Below, piece by piece: positions 24,817-32,696 of a stretch of 35,799 nucleotides of DNA; position 1 is the stretch's first letter; each line of letters begins with the position of its first letter. This DNA comes from Rhodococcus sp. 06-462-5 (lineage in GTDB: Bacteria > Actinomycetota > Actinomycetes > Mycobacteriales > Mycobacteriaceae), in assembly GCF_002258315.1 (NCBI RefSeq), contig NZ_NOYD01000022.1, positions 1 to 35,799 of the forward strand, read 5' to 3'. The notes under the pieces are model-generated. The model saw only the letters and a list, made by a program, of their open reading frames with translations. It made no database searches and was not told the DNA's origin. Made by a program: the position numbers and the translations under genes.

Positions 24817-25902
24817 TCAGCTGTCCGTCCGGTTTCCCTCCGCATCCCAGTGCTCGGCAACCTTTTTCGACGGCTGCACTCGTGGCGGTTCGCCGGGCAT
24901 CTTGGGGTAGTCGGGCGGGAAGTTCAGTTCTCCGCCGGGCAGGGTTTCCCACAGCTGCAGAAGAGGTTCGAGGGAGTAGGCCTGATCGTCCATATCGGCC
25001 CACGGGTCCCCATCCTGAACCAGCTCCGGCACCGTGACGAGGTTGTATTCACGTGGATCGGTGACGTCGGCCAACTGTGACCACGTCATCGGGGTGCTCA
25101 CCGTCGCGCCCGGTCGAGCCCGCAGACTCCACGCACTGGCGATGGTTCGATCACGGTTGTTCTGGTTGTAGTCGATGAAGATGCGTTCTCCGCGTTCCTC
25201 TTTCCACCAGTTGGTGGTCACCCCGTCGTCGCGCCGTTCGAGTTCTCGACCCAGACCGATGGCCGCGTGACGCACCTGCTCGAAGGTGTACTGCGGCTCG
25301 ATCCGAACGTAGATGTGAATACCCCGATTACCGCTCGTCTTCGGGTAGCCGCGTAAGCCCAACTCTTGCAACAGCTCTCGGGTCACGTCGGCGACGCGCA
25401 GGGCGTCCGCGAACGTGGTCCCGGGCTGCGGATCGAGATCGAGCCGCAGCTCGTCGGGATGGTCGACGTCCGGTCGACGCACCGGCCACGGATGAAACGT
25501 CAGCGTTCCCATCTGCGCCGCCCACACCAGCGCAGCCGGTTCCGACGGGCACAACTCCTCGGCGGTGCGCTTGCTGGGGAACGCGATCTTCACCGTCTCG
25601 ATCCACTCGGGCGCGCCCTTGGGCAACCGCTTCTGGTAGAAACCGTCGCCCTCCTTGTCCTGGGGGCCGAGCGCCAATCGCATGCCCTCGCGATAGCCGT
25701 CGGGCCATCGTTCCATCGCGGTGGGGCGGTCTCCGATCGCTCGCATCAGCGGCTCACCGACGGCCGCGAAGTACTCGCACACCTGAAGTTTGGTGATCTC
25801 CGGAGTGCGTTCGGTCGCCTCGTAGATCACGCGATCGGGGCTCGACACCCGCACTTCGCGCTCTCCGGACTGCACGAACGCCGGTGGTGTTTTCGCGGCC
25901 AC
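24817..25902 (-). CDS. Prim-PolC, stand-alone LigD-type primase-polymerase
   Basis: A 361-residue archaeo-eukaryotic primase-type polymerase without ligase or nuclease domains. The catalytic metal-binding pair is in LRLDLDPQPG (Asp155 and Asp157), and the nucleotide-binding SGNRGIHIYV lies near 190-199. A third acidic residue is expected in ERIFIDYNQNN. Mycobacterial homologues (Rv3730c) fill short gaps, prefer ribonucleotides and work with LigC in base excision repair. Translation probably starts at GTG 25902, two bases after the ligC stop, with GGGGGA upstream; the frame is open further but that part overlaps ligC and is not family-like. The pair forms one repair operon. Confidence 0.88.
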   Translation of the reverse strand: MAAKTPPAFVQSGEREVRVSSPDRVIYEATERTPEITKLQVCEYFAAVGEPLMRAIGDRPTAMERWPDGYREGMRLALGPQDKEGDGFYQKRLPKGAPEWIETVKIAFPSKRTAEELCPSEPAALVWAAQMGTLTFHPWPVRRPDVDHPDELRLDLDPQPGTTFADALRVADVTRELLQELGLRGYPKTSGNRGIHIYVRIEPQYTFEQVRHAAIGLGRELERRDDGVTTNWWKEERGERIFIDYNQNNRDRTIASAWSLRARPGATVSTPMTWSQLADVTDPREYNLVTVPELVQDGDPWADMDDQAYSLEPLLQLWETLPGGELNFPPDYPKMPGEPPRVQPSKKVAEHWDAEGNRTDS

Positions 25903-25904
25903 GG

Positions 25905-26954
25905 CTATCGTCCCCCGGCAATGACGTCGGCGACGTCGTAGCGCACCGGAACCTCGAGCTGGTCGTAGGCACACGAGCGCGGATCACGATCGGGTCGCCA
26001 CCGCAGGAAGCGCGCCACGTGCCGCAGCCGTGCCCCCTCCATCTGGTCGTAGGCCACCTCGATGACCCGCTCGATGCGCACCGGAATCCAGTTGCGGTCG
26101 TTCGACGAATTCCAGCGAGTCGCTTCACCGTCGTACGTGACGTCGTCGCCGAGTCGGAGCGGTTCGAGTTCTTCGAGCAGTTCCAACCGGCGTTTGTCGG
26201 TGAACGCCGACGCACCGCCGATCATCCGCAGGTCGTCACCGTCGTAGAGACCGAGCAGCAGAGACCCGATACCGTTGCCGGACTTGTGGATTCGATAGCC
26301 GATCAACACGCAGTCGGCGGTACGCGCATGCTTGATCTTGACCATCTCGCGCTTGTTCGGCAGATAGAGCCCGTCGAGCTTCTTGGCCACCACACCGTCC
26401 AACCCGGCACCCTCGAAACGCTCGAACCAGTCCTCGGCCACCGCCGCATCCTCGGTCGCGGAGGTGACGAAACAACTCTTCGGGTGCGGGCCGAGCACGT
26501 CGAGCAATCTCGCTCGCCGCGTCGAGAACGGCTCACTCGTCAGATCCTCGTCGCCGACGGCCAACAGATCGAAGCCGATGAACTGCGCCGGAGTCTTCTC
26601 CGCGAGCATCGTCACCCGACTCGCTGCGGGATGAATCCGTTCGGACAGCGACTCCCAATCCAGGCGAGTGGAACCGTCCTTCTCTCGGGGTACGACGATC
26701 TCGCCGTCGACGACGATCTTCTCGGGCAGCTCGGCCTTGATCGCCTCCACCAGCTCCGGAAAATAGCGAGCCAGGTCCTTACCCCCGCGTGACCCGAGCA
26801 CCACCTCGTCACCGTCACGGAAGACGATGGCGCGAAACCCGTCCCATTTCGGCTCGTACGACCACACCGCAGGCCCTTTCTCGGGTTGGGCGGGCACCAC
26901 TTTCGCGGCTTTGGCGAGCATCGGCGCGACCGGCACGGCAAGAGGAAGATCCAC
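25905..26954 (-). CDS. ligC: ATP-dependent DNA ligase LigC
   Basis: A 349-residue ATP-dependent ligase that seals nicks. The nucleophilic lysine is in EPKWDGFRAI (Lys36 from this start). Further nucleotidyltransferase motifs are VVDGEIVV, FIGFDLLA, GLDGVVAKK and MVKIKHART, followed by an OB-fold domain of about 120 residues ending in RWRPDRDPRSC. There is no Ku, nuclease or polymerase domain, so it is LigC and not LigD. I chose GTG 26954 over ATG 26963. From it the protein begins MDLPLAVPVAPMLAKA, collinear with mycobacterial LigC, and it has AGGA eight bases upstream, while the ATG touches its only ribosome-binding site. It is followed directly by the Prim-PolC gene. Confidence 0.9.
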   Translation of the reverse strand: MDLPLAVPVAPMLAKAAKVVPAQPEKGPAVWSYEPKWDGFRAIVFRDGDEVVLGSRGGKDLARYFPELVEAIKAELPEKIVVDGEIVVPREKDGSTRLDWESLSERIHPAASRVTMLAEKTPAQFIGFDLLAVGDEDLTSEPFSTRRARLLDVLGPHPKSCFVTSATEDAAVAEDWFERFEGAGLDGVVAKKLDGLYLPNKREMVKIKHARTADCVLIGYRIHKSGNGIGSLLLGLYDGDDLRMIGGASAFTDKRRLELLEELEPLRLGDDVTYDGEATRWNSSNDRNWIPVRIERVIEVAYDQMEGARLRHVARFLRWRPDRDPRSCAYDQLEVPVRYDVADVIAGGR

Positions 26955-27058
26955 GCAGTTCATCCTGCCTCATGCAGCCGACAAGCGAGTCGGATATTTT
27001 CTACACGAGCACGGTCGACGGACACGGCACGCTCGAACCTACGAGGGCAGGACTCACC

Positions 27059-27670
27059 ATGACGTCATCCAACCGTTCGGTCCGCGCTCTCGTTCTCGCG
27101 CTGTCGTCGTGCGCGGCCCTGATACTCGGCGGGTGCGCCTCCGAGGTGTCCGGTACCGCCGTCGCCATCTCCGGTGCCACCATTCCCGCCACCACGACCA
27201 CCACGACCACCAACCCTCCCACCACCACACCACCGAGCACCGACATCGACGACGGCGGCAGTGTCGACATCGACGTGGAGATCGGCGAGTGCGTCACTCT
27301 GGGCGGCACCGTCGACGAGGCGGCCATCGCCAACGCGACCTGCGGATCTGCGGAATCCAACTACGTCGTCTTCGCCAAGACGCCCACCTCGGCCGAGTGC
27401 CCCGAGGACGCCGATCAGTATTACTACGAGACCTACTTCGACATCGAACAGGGAGCTCTGTGCCTCGACATCGACTGGCAGGTCGGCGGATGCATGGACC
27501 TCGTCGGTGAATTCGCTCAGCGGATCGACTGCGCCACCCCCGGTGCCGACACCCGCCGCGTCGTGACCATCCTGCAGGGCACCTCGTCCGTCGACGACTG
27601 CCCCGACCCGGCGCTGTACGGATTCGAGAAGGACTCACGCAACTTCGTCGTCTGCGTCGAACGGTTGTGA
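27059..27670 (+). CDS. Cys-rich secreted lipoprotein, LppU-like
   Basis: A 203-residue exported protein. The signal peptide has a lipobox LGGC with Cys26 as the lipid-attachment site. A Thr/Pro-rich spacer (about residues 40-62, TTTTTTTNPPTTTPPSTD) follows. The mature domain has eight further cysteines, an even number that suits disulfides, and is strongly acidic. The arrangement resembles LppU-type lipoproteins of Mycobacteriales, whose function is unknown. The ATG has GGCAGGA upstream, and earlier in-frame starts lack one. Its stop overlaps the start of the MFS exporter gene (GTGA), so the two are co-translated and may work together at the envelope, which is an inference from coupling. Confidence 0.82.
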   Translation: MTSSNRSVRALVLALSSCAALILGGCASEVSGTAVAISGATIPATTTTTTTNPPTTTPPSTDIDDGGSVDIDVEIGECVTLGGTVDEAAIANATCGSAESNYVVFAKTPTSAECPEDADQYYYETYFDIEQGALCLDIDWQVGGCMDLVGEFAQRIDCATPGADTRRVVTILQGTSSVDDCPDPALYGFEKDSRNFVVCVERL

Positions 27671-29109
27671 CCGCTGAGGGCATCACACTCTCGAGCGCGA
27701 GGGGCCGCTGGATCGTCGCAGCCACGGTGCTCGGTTCGGCTCTGGCGATGCTCGACGCCACCGTGGTCAATATCGCGTTGCCTGCCATCGGCCGCGACCT
27801 CGGTGCAGGCGTCACCGGTCTGCAGTGGACTCTGAGCGGCTACACCCTGGCCCTGGCCTCGCTGATTTTGTTGGGCGGTTCCCTCGGTGACCGACTGGGG
27901 CGCAGGCGGGTGTTCGTCTGGGGCACCGTCTGGTTCGCGGCCGCATCGGTGCTGTGCGGGCTGGCTCCGAGTATCGAGGTGCTGATCGCGGCGCGACTAC
28001 TTCAGGGCGTCGGTGCGGCCTTGCTGACGCCGGGTTCGCTCGCACTGATCTCGGCCTCCATCAAGGCCGAGGATCGCGGAGCTGCGATCGGTCTGTGGTC
28101 GGGGCTGGGCGGCGTCGCGTCGGCGGTCGGTCCGTTGCTCGGGGGCTGGTTGGTAGACGCCGTCGGGTGGCGTTCGGTGTTCCTGATCAACATCCCGCTC
28201 GCCGTCGTGGTCGTCTGGGTGGCGGCGAAACATGTTCCGGAAAGCCGAGATCCGCACGCGTCCGGCCGACTCGACGTACCGGGCGCGGTGACCGTCGCGG
28301 TGGCGCTGGGTCTGCTCACGTACGGTCTGATCGAGTCACACACGCCGGCCCTCGCTCTGGGTGTCGTCGCGGCCGGGGTGTTCGTGGTGGTCGAGCGTCG
28401 CTCGCACGATCCGCTGGTACCACCGTCGCTGTTCGCCTCACGAGTGTTCCTGGCGGCCAACCTCGTCACCTTCGCCGTGTACGCGGCCCTGGGCGGCGTG
28501 TTCTTTCTCCTGGTGTTGCAGTTGCAGTTCGCCGTGGGCTACTCACCCATCGCGGCCGGAGTGGCCACGCTGCCGATCACCGCTCTCATGCTGGTGCTGT
28601 CCGCCCGCGCGGGGCGAATCGCCGGACGCATCGGACCTCGAATTCCGATGACCGTGGGACCACTGCTGGCAGCGCTGGGGTTGCTGCTGATGTTGCGGGT
28701 CGGGCCCGGATCCACCTATGCCACAGACATTCTGCCCGCGGTTGTCGTCTTCGGACTCGGATTGTCCGCTCTGGTGGCCCCACTGACCGGAGCGGTTCTG
28801 GGCGCGGTGTCCACCGATCGCGCCGGAATCGCGTCGGGAGTCAACAATGCCGTGGCCCGCACCAGTCAACTGCTCGCCGTGGCCGCACTGCCTGCGCTCG
28901 CCGGTATCGCAGGGTCCGATTACTCTGCGGCGGAGACGTTCTCGGACGGCTTCCACACCGCGATGCTGATATGCGCCGGACTGCTGGTGATCGGTGCGGT
29001 CATCGCGGCGGTGCTCATCCGCGGCAACGGCGACGAGGCGTCGAACTGCCCACCGCACTGCGATGTGGGCTCACCGCCCATGGCACCGCGCCGTGGAGAT
29101 CAGGCCTGA
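27667..29109 (+). CDS. MFS drug-exporter, DHA2 (14-helix) type
   Basis: A 480-residue membrane transporter with about 14 hydrophobic segments. Family signatures: the DHA2 motif LDATVVNIALP in helix 1, motif A GGSLGDRLGRRR after helix 2, and motif C GPLLGGWLVDAVGWRSVFLIN in helix 5, which marks exporters. Proteins of this EmrB/QacA group expel drugs, dyes or lipids using the proton gradient. The GTG start overlaps the lipoprotein stop, so there is no separate ribosome-binding site. No regulator is encoded beside it. Lipoprotein-plus-exporter pairs in this order recall mycobacterial LprG-Rv1410c, which move lipids, but the lipoprotein here is not LprG-like, so that parallel is only suggestive. 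Confidence 0.9.
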   Translation: MTAEGITLSSARGRWIVAATVLGSALAMLDATVVNIALPAIGRDLGAGVTGLQWTLSGYTLALASLILLGGSLGDRLGRRRVFVWGTVWFAAASVLCGLAPSIEVLIAARLLQGVGAALLTPGSLALISASIKAEDRGAAIGLWSGLGGVASAVGPLLGGWLVDAVGWRSVFLINIPLAVVVVWVAAKHVPESRDPHASGRLDVPGAVTVAVALGLLTYGLIESHTPALALGVVAAGVFVVVERRSHDPLVPPSLFASRVFLAANLVTFAVYAALGGVFFLLVLQLQFAVGYSPIAAGVATLPITALMLVLSARAGRIAGRIGPRIPMTVGPLLAALGLLLMLRVGPGSTYATDILPAVVVFGLGLSALVAPLTGAVLGAVSTDRAGIASGVNNAVARTSQLLAVAALPALAGIAGSDYSAAETFSDGFHTAMLICAGLLVIGAVIAAVLIRGNGDEASNCPPHCDVGSPPMAPRRGDQA

Positions 29110-29113
29110 GCGC

Positions 29114-29992
29114 TCACCGTACGATGAGCACCGAGCAGTCGGCGTGGTGGACGAGATTCTGACTGACCGATCCCAGAATCGTTCCGAGGACAGCACCCCG
29201 GCCTCGGCTGCCCACCACGAGCATCGACGCCGACGCGGACAGCGCCCGCAAACCACGCGTCGGACTCGACTGCGCGCTCACAGTGCTCAGCGCAACATCC
29301 GGATACTTCTCGTGCATGGTCTCCACATGCGTTTCGAGCCAATGCTTCTCGTGTGCGCGAATACTCGCCCAATCGACGTCCTCGAATCCGGTTCCTAGAC
29401 CCGCCTGAGCGGCGAATCCCCAATAGTTCACCGCGACGACCGGCATTCCGAGGGTGTGGGCGATCTCGAGCGCGGCACCGAGCGCCCGATCCGACTGCTC
29501 ACTTCCGTCGACCCCCACCACGATCGGACGAGCGGGGTCGACGCTGTCGACGGCGTTGCGCACGAGCAGCACCGGGCACTGCGCATGCGTCACGACTCGA
29601 AGCGTGTTGCTGCCGAGAGTGAGGTCTCGCAGTGCGCTCGACTTTCTCGATCCCAGCACGACCAGTTCCGCGCCTGCATCCGAGACGTACGAGGCGATGG
29701 TTCCATCGGCGGTGACGGTATCGACGGACACCTCGGGTGCGGCCTCGTGGATCGCGGCCGCAGCGCGGGCGAGATGTTTGCGTCCGATCGTGCGCAGGTC
29801 CCTCTCCAGCGCACCGCCGTCGACGAATGCCGCCGATCCGTACCAATCCCCCGCGGGGACTGCATGAACCAAACGCAGGGGTGCGCGCACCTTGGCCGCG
29901 TAGGTCGCCGCCCACTGCGACGCGGCATCGGCCTCACTGGAGCCGTCGATGCCCACCAGGATGGGAAGCATGCGGTCGGTGGAATTGCTCAT
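29114..29992 (-). CDS. universal stress protein, two UspA domains
   Basis: A 292-residue cytoplasmic protein with two UspA domains (about 8-145 and 155-292). Each opens with the ATP-fold strand (PILVGIDGSSEADAA; PIVVGVDGSEQSDRA). The C-terminal domain keeps the ATP-binding pattern G-2x-G-9x-GS in GSRGRGAVLGTILGSVS. The N-terminal copy reads GSRKSSALRDLTLGSN, with Lys in place of the second Gly, so it may not bind ATP. The ATG has GAGGA six bases upstream. Tandem USPs of this kind belong to the hypoxia/NO-induced DosR regulon in mycobacteria. Last gene of the stress island, it converges on the MFS gene with four bases between stops. Confidence 0.9.
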   Translation of the reverse strand: MSNSTDRMLPILVGIDGSSEADAASQWAATYAAKVRAPLRLVHAVPAGDWYGSAAFVDGGALERDLRTIGRKHLARAAAAIHEAAPEVSVDTVTADGTIASYVSDAGAELVVLGSRKSSALRDLTLGSNTLRVVTHAQCPVLLVRNAVDSVDPARPIVVGVDGSEQSDRALGAALEIAHTLGMPVVAVNYWGFAAQAGLGTGFEDVDWASIRAHEKHWLETHVETMHEKYPDVALSTVSAQSSPTRGLRALSASASMLVVGSRGRGAVLGTILGSVSQNLVHHADCSVLIVR

Positions 29993-30012
29993 GATTCTTC
30001 CTCGTCTCGTGG

Positions 30013-30032
30013 TCGACTGTCTTTGCAGTCGA
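30013..30032. repeat. inverted repeat upstream of the first universal stress protein
   Basis: TCGACTG and CAGTCGA frame a 6-base spacer, a perfect 7-bp inverted repeat 21 bases before the ATG of the USP gene at 29992. Its position in the leader suggests an operator or mRNA hairpin; it could also end the preceding Rv1733c-like transcript. Confidence 0.4.
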
Positions 30033-30107
30033 ATCGAATCGAACGTAGATCTGCAACCGCGCCCACAGTCAGAGCACTCGGTCCATCATCGAAGTGGCCG
30101 AGGCCCC

Positions 30108-30722
30108 TCATGCCGAATCCCCCTTGGTTCGACCACGTTCGGTCTCGAACTTCAGCCAGTCGCGGTCCCACTGGCGCATTCTGGCGCGCCGGTCGAAGTA
30201 CCGCGTCGCCTGAAGACAGGTGAGGACAACGACCGTGCATGCCACCCAGAAGCCAACGGCTGCAGCGATTCCCAACAGTACATTCGACGTCGCGGACGAC
30301 GGCTCCGCAACCCACCTGCCCTCGGTATCGACTCGCACCGACACTGTGGCACCCTGTTCGGCTTCGTCCGGAAGGCGAACCTCGTCGCTGTGCCGCTGTC
30401 CCGGTGGCCATTCCCAGGCGACGGTCGCGTAGTACTCGGTGTGGTCGAAGACGGCACCCTCTTCCGATCGCAGCGTGGGTTCACTCGTCACCAGGGCATC
30501 GATCTGCTGGGTGGTGGCGCTCGTTCGGGCCGCCGCGGCATCGAGATCGGCGTAGGTGAGCGATCCGAGCAGCGCGGCGAAGGGGACGAGTCCCAGAATC
30601 ACCGCCATCGCGCACGCGAAAGCGAGAGCCGCAGTCCGATCACGGCCCCGCATCAGAGGATTGGTGCTCCACGGTGCCAGGCGCCACCAGCGAGCGAAGC
30701 CGTAGCCGAACACCGCAACCAC
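30108..30722 (-). CDS. Rv1733c-like two-helix membrane protein
   Basis: A protein of about 204 residues with two membrane helices (about 32-54 and 149-170) enclosing an extracytoplasmic domain of about 90 residues, with a basic C-terminal tail in the cytoplasm. The block NPLMRGRDRTAALAF just before helix 1, the VRVDTEGRWVAEPSS segment before helix 2, and the length match mycobacterial Rv1733c, a DosR-regulon membrane protein and T-cell antigen of unknown function. The start is uncertain: GTG 30722 has GGGAG five bases upstream and fits the family, while the frame is open to a GTG at 30776. It sits among stress genes on the same strand. Confidence 0.78.
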   Translation of the reverse strand: MVAVFGYGFARWWRLAPWSTNPLMRGRDRTAALAFACAMAVILGLVPFAALLGSLTYADLDAAAARTSATTQQIDALVTSEPTLRSEEGAVFDHTEYYATVAWEWPPGQRHSDEVRLPDEAEQGATVSVRVDTEGRWVAEPSSATSNVLLGIAAAVGFWVACTVVVLTCLQATRYFDRRARMRQWDRDWLKFETERGRTKGDSA

Positions 30723-30778
30723 CCACTCTCCCGAATCGTGTGTCCTTCGAGTGTTTCGCCGCGGACGAGGGGGCACCA

Positions 30779-30792
30779 GGGCACAAGGTCAC
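30779..30792. promoter_or_regulatory. possible DosR-type box upstream of the Rv1733c-like gene
   Basis: GGGCACAAGGTCAC matches the DosR core GGGACTWWAGTCCC at 9 of 14 positions and shares 10 of 14 with the candidate before the Acg-family gene. It lies about 57-70 bases before the chosen start, a normal DosR distance. The match is weak. Confidence 0.25.
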
Positions 30793-30821
30793 GAACTGGA
30801 GGTCTCGGCGTCGAAGTTCGC

Positions 30822-31670
30822 TCAGCGGAAGAGGGCGGACACCGCTTCGAGATCGGCATCGGATCGGCGGCCGCTCGAGTCCAGTTCGACGTAGAAGCAC
30901 TCGTAGCCACGCGGGTCGGCACCGCGGTCACCGGTACTGCGCCGCTCGAACACTCGTGCATTCGGCCATCGGTCGAGCACGGCCGTTGCGAGAACGTGCC
31001 CGTCCGGTGAGACTCCACCGATCGGTCCGTACTCCGCGATCATCACCGCATGGACCGCGCCCCCGATCGCGGCCGTGGTCACCGGGAAGACTCTCGGTCC
31101 CGTGTCCGTCGGGATGTCGACCGTGATCGACTCAGACCCGAGCACCACCGCCCCCGACATCTCTGCTGCCTCGTCGTCGGTCATCGTCCTGGTCCTCCGC
31201 GGTGCATGGTTCGGTGTCGGATGGGTGGTGCGGCCGGGGCATGTCAGTTCGACGCCCGAGACCGACGTCGGATCCACTCCGACCAGGCGGTGCATCGGCG
31301 GTTCCTCCGAATGCGGCCGCGGCAGAGCCTGTTCGAGGACATCTCTTCGCACATCCAGGACGGGACGCGCGATTCCGTGCACAACGACGGTGGAGACTGT
31401 TGCGCGGTCCGGATTCTCGGCGTCGAACTCCAGCACGACCGACGAGTCGAGCATGCTACGCCCCAACTGCGACCGCCCCTCGGCGTAGAAGTACACCCGA
31501 CTCCCGATCCAGATGCAGGGCACGACGTCGACGGTGGGGCCGAAGTGATCGTGGCCGATCAACCGAGCCCGCGTCGCGCTGCGTGCGAGCCGGTCCGCGG
31601 TGCTCGCGTCGAGAATGCGCCGGCGTTCTTCGTTGCGGCGCAGTCGATTCGGCACCGTCCGGTTGGTCAT
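30822..31670 (-). CDS. PNPOx-like flavin-binding protein with unassigned C-terminal domain
   Basis: A 282-residue protein in two parts. Residues 1-145 resemble the split-barrel pyridoxamine-phosphate-oxidase/F420-binding fold: SATRARLIGHDHFGPTVDVV, CIWIGSRVYFYAEGRS, VSTVVVHGIARPV, and the family ending VGVDPTSVSGVEL. Residues 163-282, beginning MTDDEAAEMSG, form a second domain (GPRVFPVTTAAIGGAV, then YGPIGGVSPDGHVLATAV) that I do not recognise. No stop separates them, but a GGAGG site nine bases before Met163 (ATG at 31184) could allow the second domain to be made alone. The start overlaps the preceding USP stop (ATGA). The flavin or F420 cofactor is an inference from fold. It sits within the dormancy-type stress island. 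Confidence 0.72.
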   Translation of the reverse strand: MTNRTVPNRLRRNEERRRILDASTADRLARSATRARLIGHDHFGPTVDVVPCIWIGSRVYFYAEGRSQLGRSMLDSSVVLEFDAENPDRATVSTVVVHGIARPVLDVRRDVLEQALPRPHSEEPPMHRLVGVDPTSVSGVELTCPGRTTHPTPNHAPRRTRTMTDDEAAEMSGAVVLGSESITVDIPTDTGPRVFPVTTAAIGGAVHAVMIAEYGPIGGVSPDGHVLATAVLDRWPNARVFERRSTGDRGADPRGYECFYVELDSSGRRSDADLEAVSALFR

Positions 31671-32548
31671 CGGTCCCTGCAGATCATCACCGGGCAGTGT
31701 GCATGCCGGGTGAGGTTGCTGCTGGTCGATCCGAACAGGGCACTGGCGACGATTCCTCGCCCGTGGCTGCCGACCACCACGATTCCGGCCCGCTTGGACT
31801 GCTCTATCAGCAGGTGTGCCGGATTGCCCTGCTGTACGACATGTTCCACGGTGACATCCGGGTACTTCTCGCTCCACCCGGCGAGGCACTCGGACAGCAA
31901 CAGCTGCTGTTCGCGCTCGATCTCGGTGTCGTCGGGCGATCCTGGCAGAGACAGGCCGGCACCCTGAGACAACGAGCTCCAGGCGTGTGCCGCAATCATC
32001 GTCACGTCGAACCGCGAGGCCAGATCGAAGGCCTGCTCGACCGCGGCTTCACTCGTCGCACTGCCGTCGATGCCGACGAGGATCGGTGCGTCGACGGCGT
32101 CGATTCCCTCGCGCCACACGATCACCGGGCACCACGCCGTGGTCGATGTCCGCTGTGCTGTGCTCCCGAACAGCGCCGACACGATGGGCCCGGAACCGGA
32201 ATTGCCGACGACGAGCATGCGCGCGGTGCGAGAGAGTTCGACCATCATCGAGCACGCCGGCATCTCCTCCACGGAGGTGGTCACGGCGCTGTGTGGATGC
32301 CGGGCCAGCACTGCGGCAGCAACGTCGGTGACGATGCGTTCTGCCGCCCGACGCTGTTCGTCCCAGATGTCGAGGGGAACGACCGATGCGGACTCGCCCA
32401 GGTAGAACGCGGGATGCTGCACCGCCCCGGCGATGTGCAGCGGTGCCTTCAACCGCTCGGCGAGGGATGCCGCCCAGTGTGCAGCGCAGATGCTGCTCGG
32501 CGAACCATCCACGCCCACGACGATTTTCTGATGGTGTGCCAGAACCAT
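31667..32548 (-). CDS. universal stress protein, two UspA domains
   Basis: A 293-residue tandem UspA protein. Both domains keep the ATP-binding pattern: GNSGSGPIVSALFGST in the first and GSHGRGIVASALFGSTSS in the second, with strand-1 motifs KIVVGVDGSPSS and PILVGIDGSATS. It probably binds ATP and acts in survival under low oxygen or other stress, as do mycobacterial homologues such as Rv2005c and Rv1996. The ATG at 32548 has AGGAG six bases upstream; the ATG two codons earlier abuts that site. The stop overlaps the start of the PNPOx-domain gene (ATGA), so the two are co-translated. It lies 148 bases downstream of the Acg-family gene. Confidence 0.91.
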   Translation of the reverse strand: MVLAHHQKIVVGVDGSPSSICAAHWAASLAERLKAPLHIAGAVQHPAFYLGESASVVPLDIWDEQRRAAERIVTDVAAAVLARHPHSAVTTSVEEMPACSMMVELSRTARMLVVGNSGSGPIVSALFGSTAQRTSTTAWCPVIVWREGIDAVDAPILVGIDGSATSEAAVEQAFDLASRFDVTMIAAHAWSSLSQGAGLSLPGSPDDTEIEREQQLLLSECLAGWSEKYPDVTVEHVVQQGNPAHLLIEQSKRAGIVVVGSHGRGIVASALFGSTSSNLTRHAHCPVMICRDR

Positions 32549-32696
32549 GGCCATCTCCTGTCCTCGGTCCGGACGGACCACACGGTCGGGCCCGTCGACG
32601 GTCATCCGTTCTCGGATGCTCGCTTGCTATTGGACAGCTCGACAGCGGCCGCGCCACAGAGCATTTGGTCACCGGTTTCCGACGCGTGATACCCGG

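Noticed and set aside
32566..32579. GGTCC-GGAC-GGACC inverted repeat before the USP gene as an operator
   Set aside because: Five-base arms in GC-rich DNA are common by chance and the element does not resemble the DosR-like sites.
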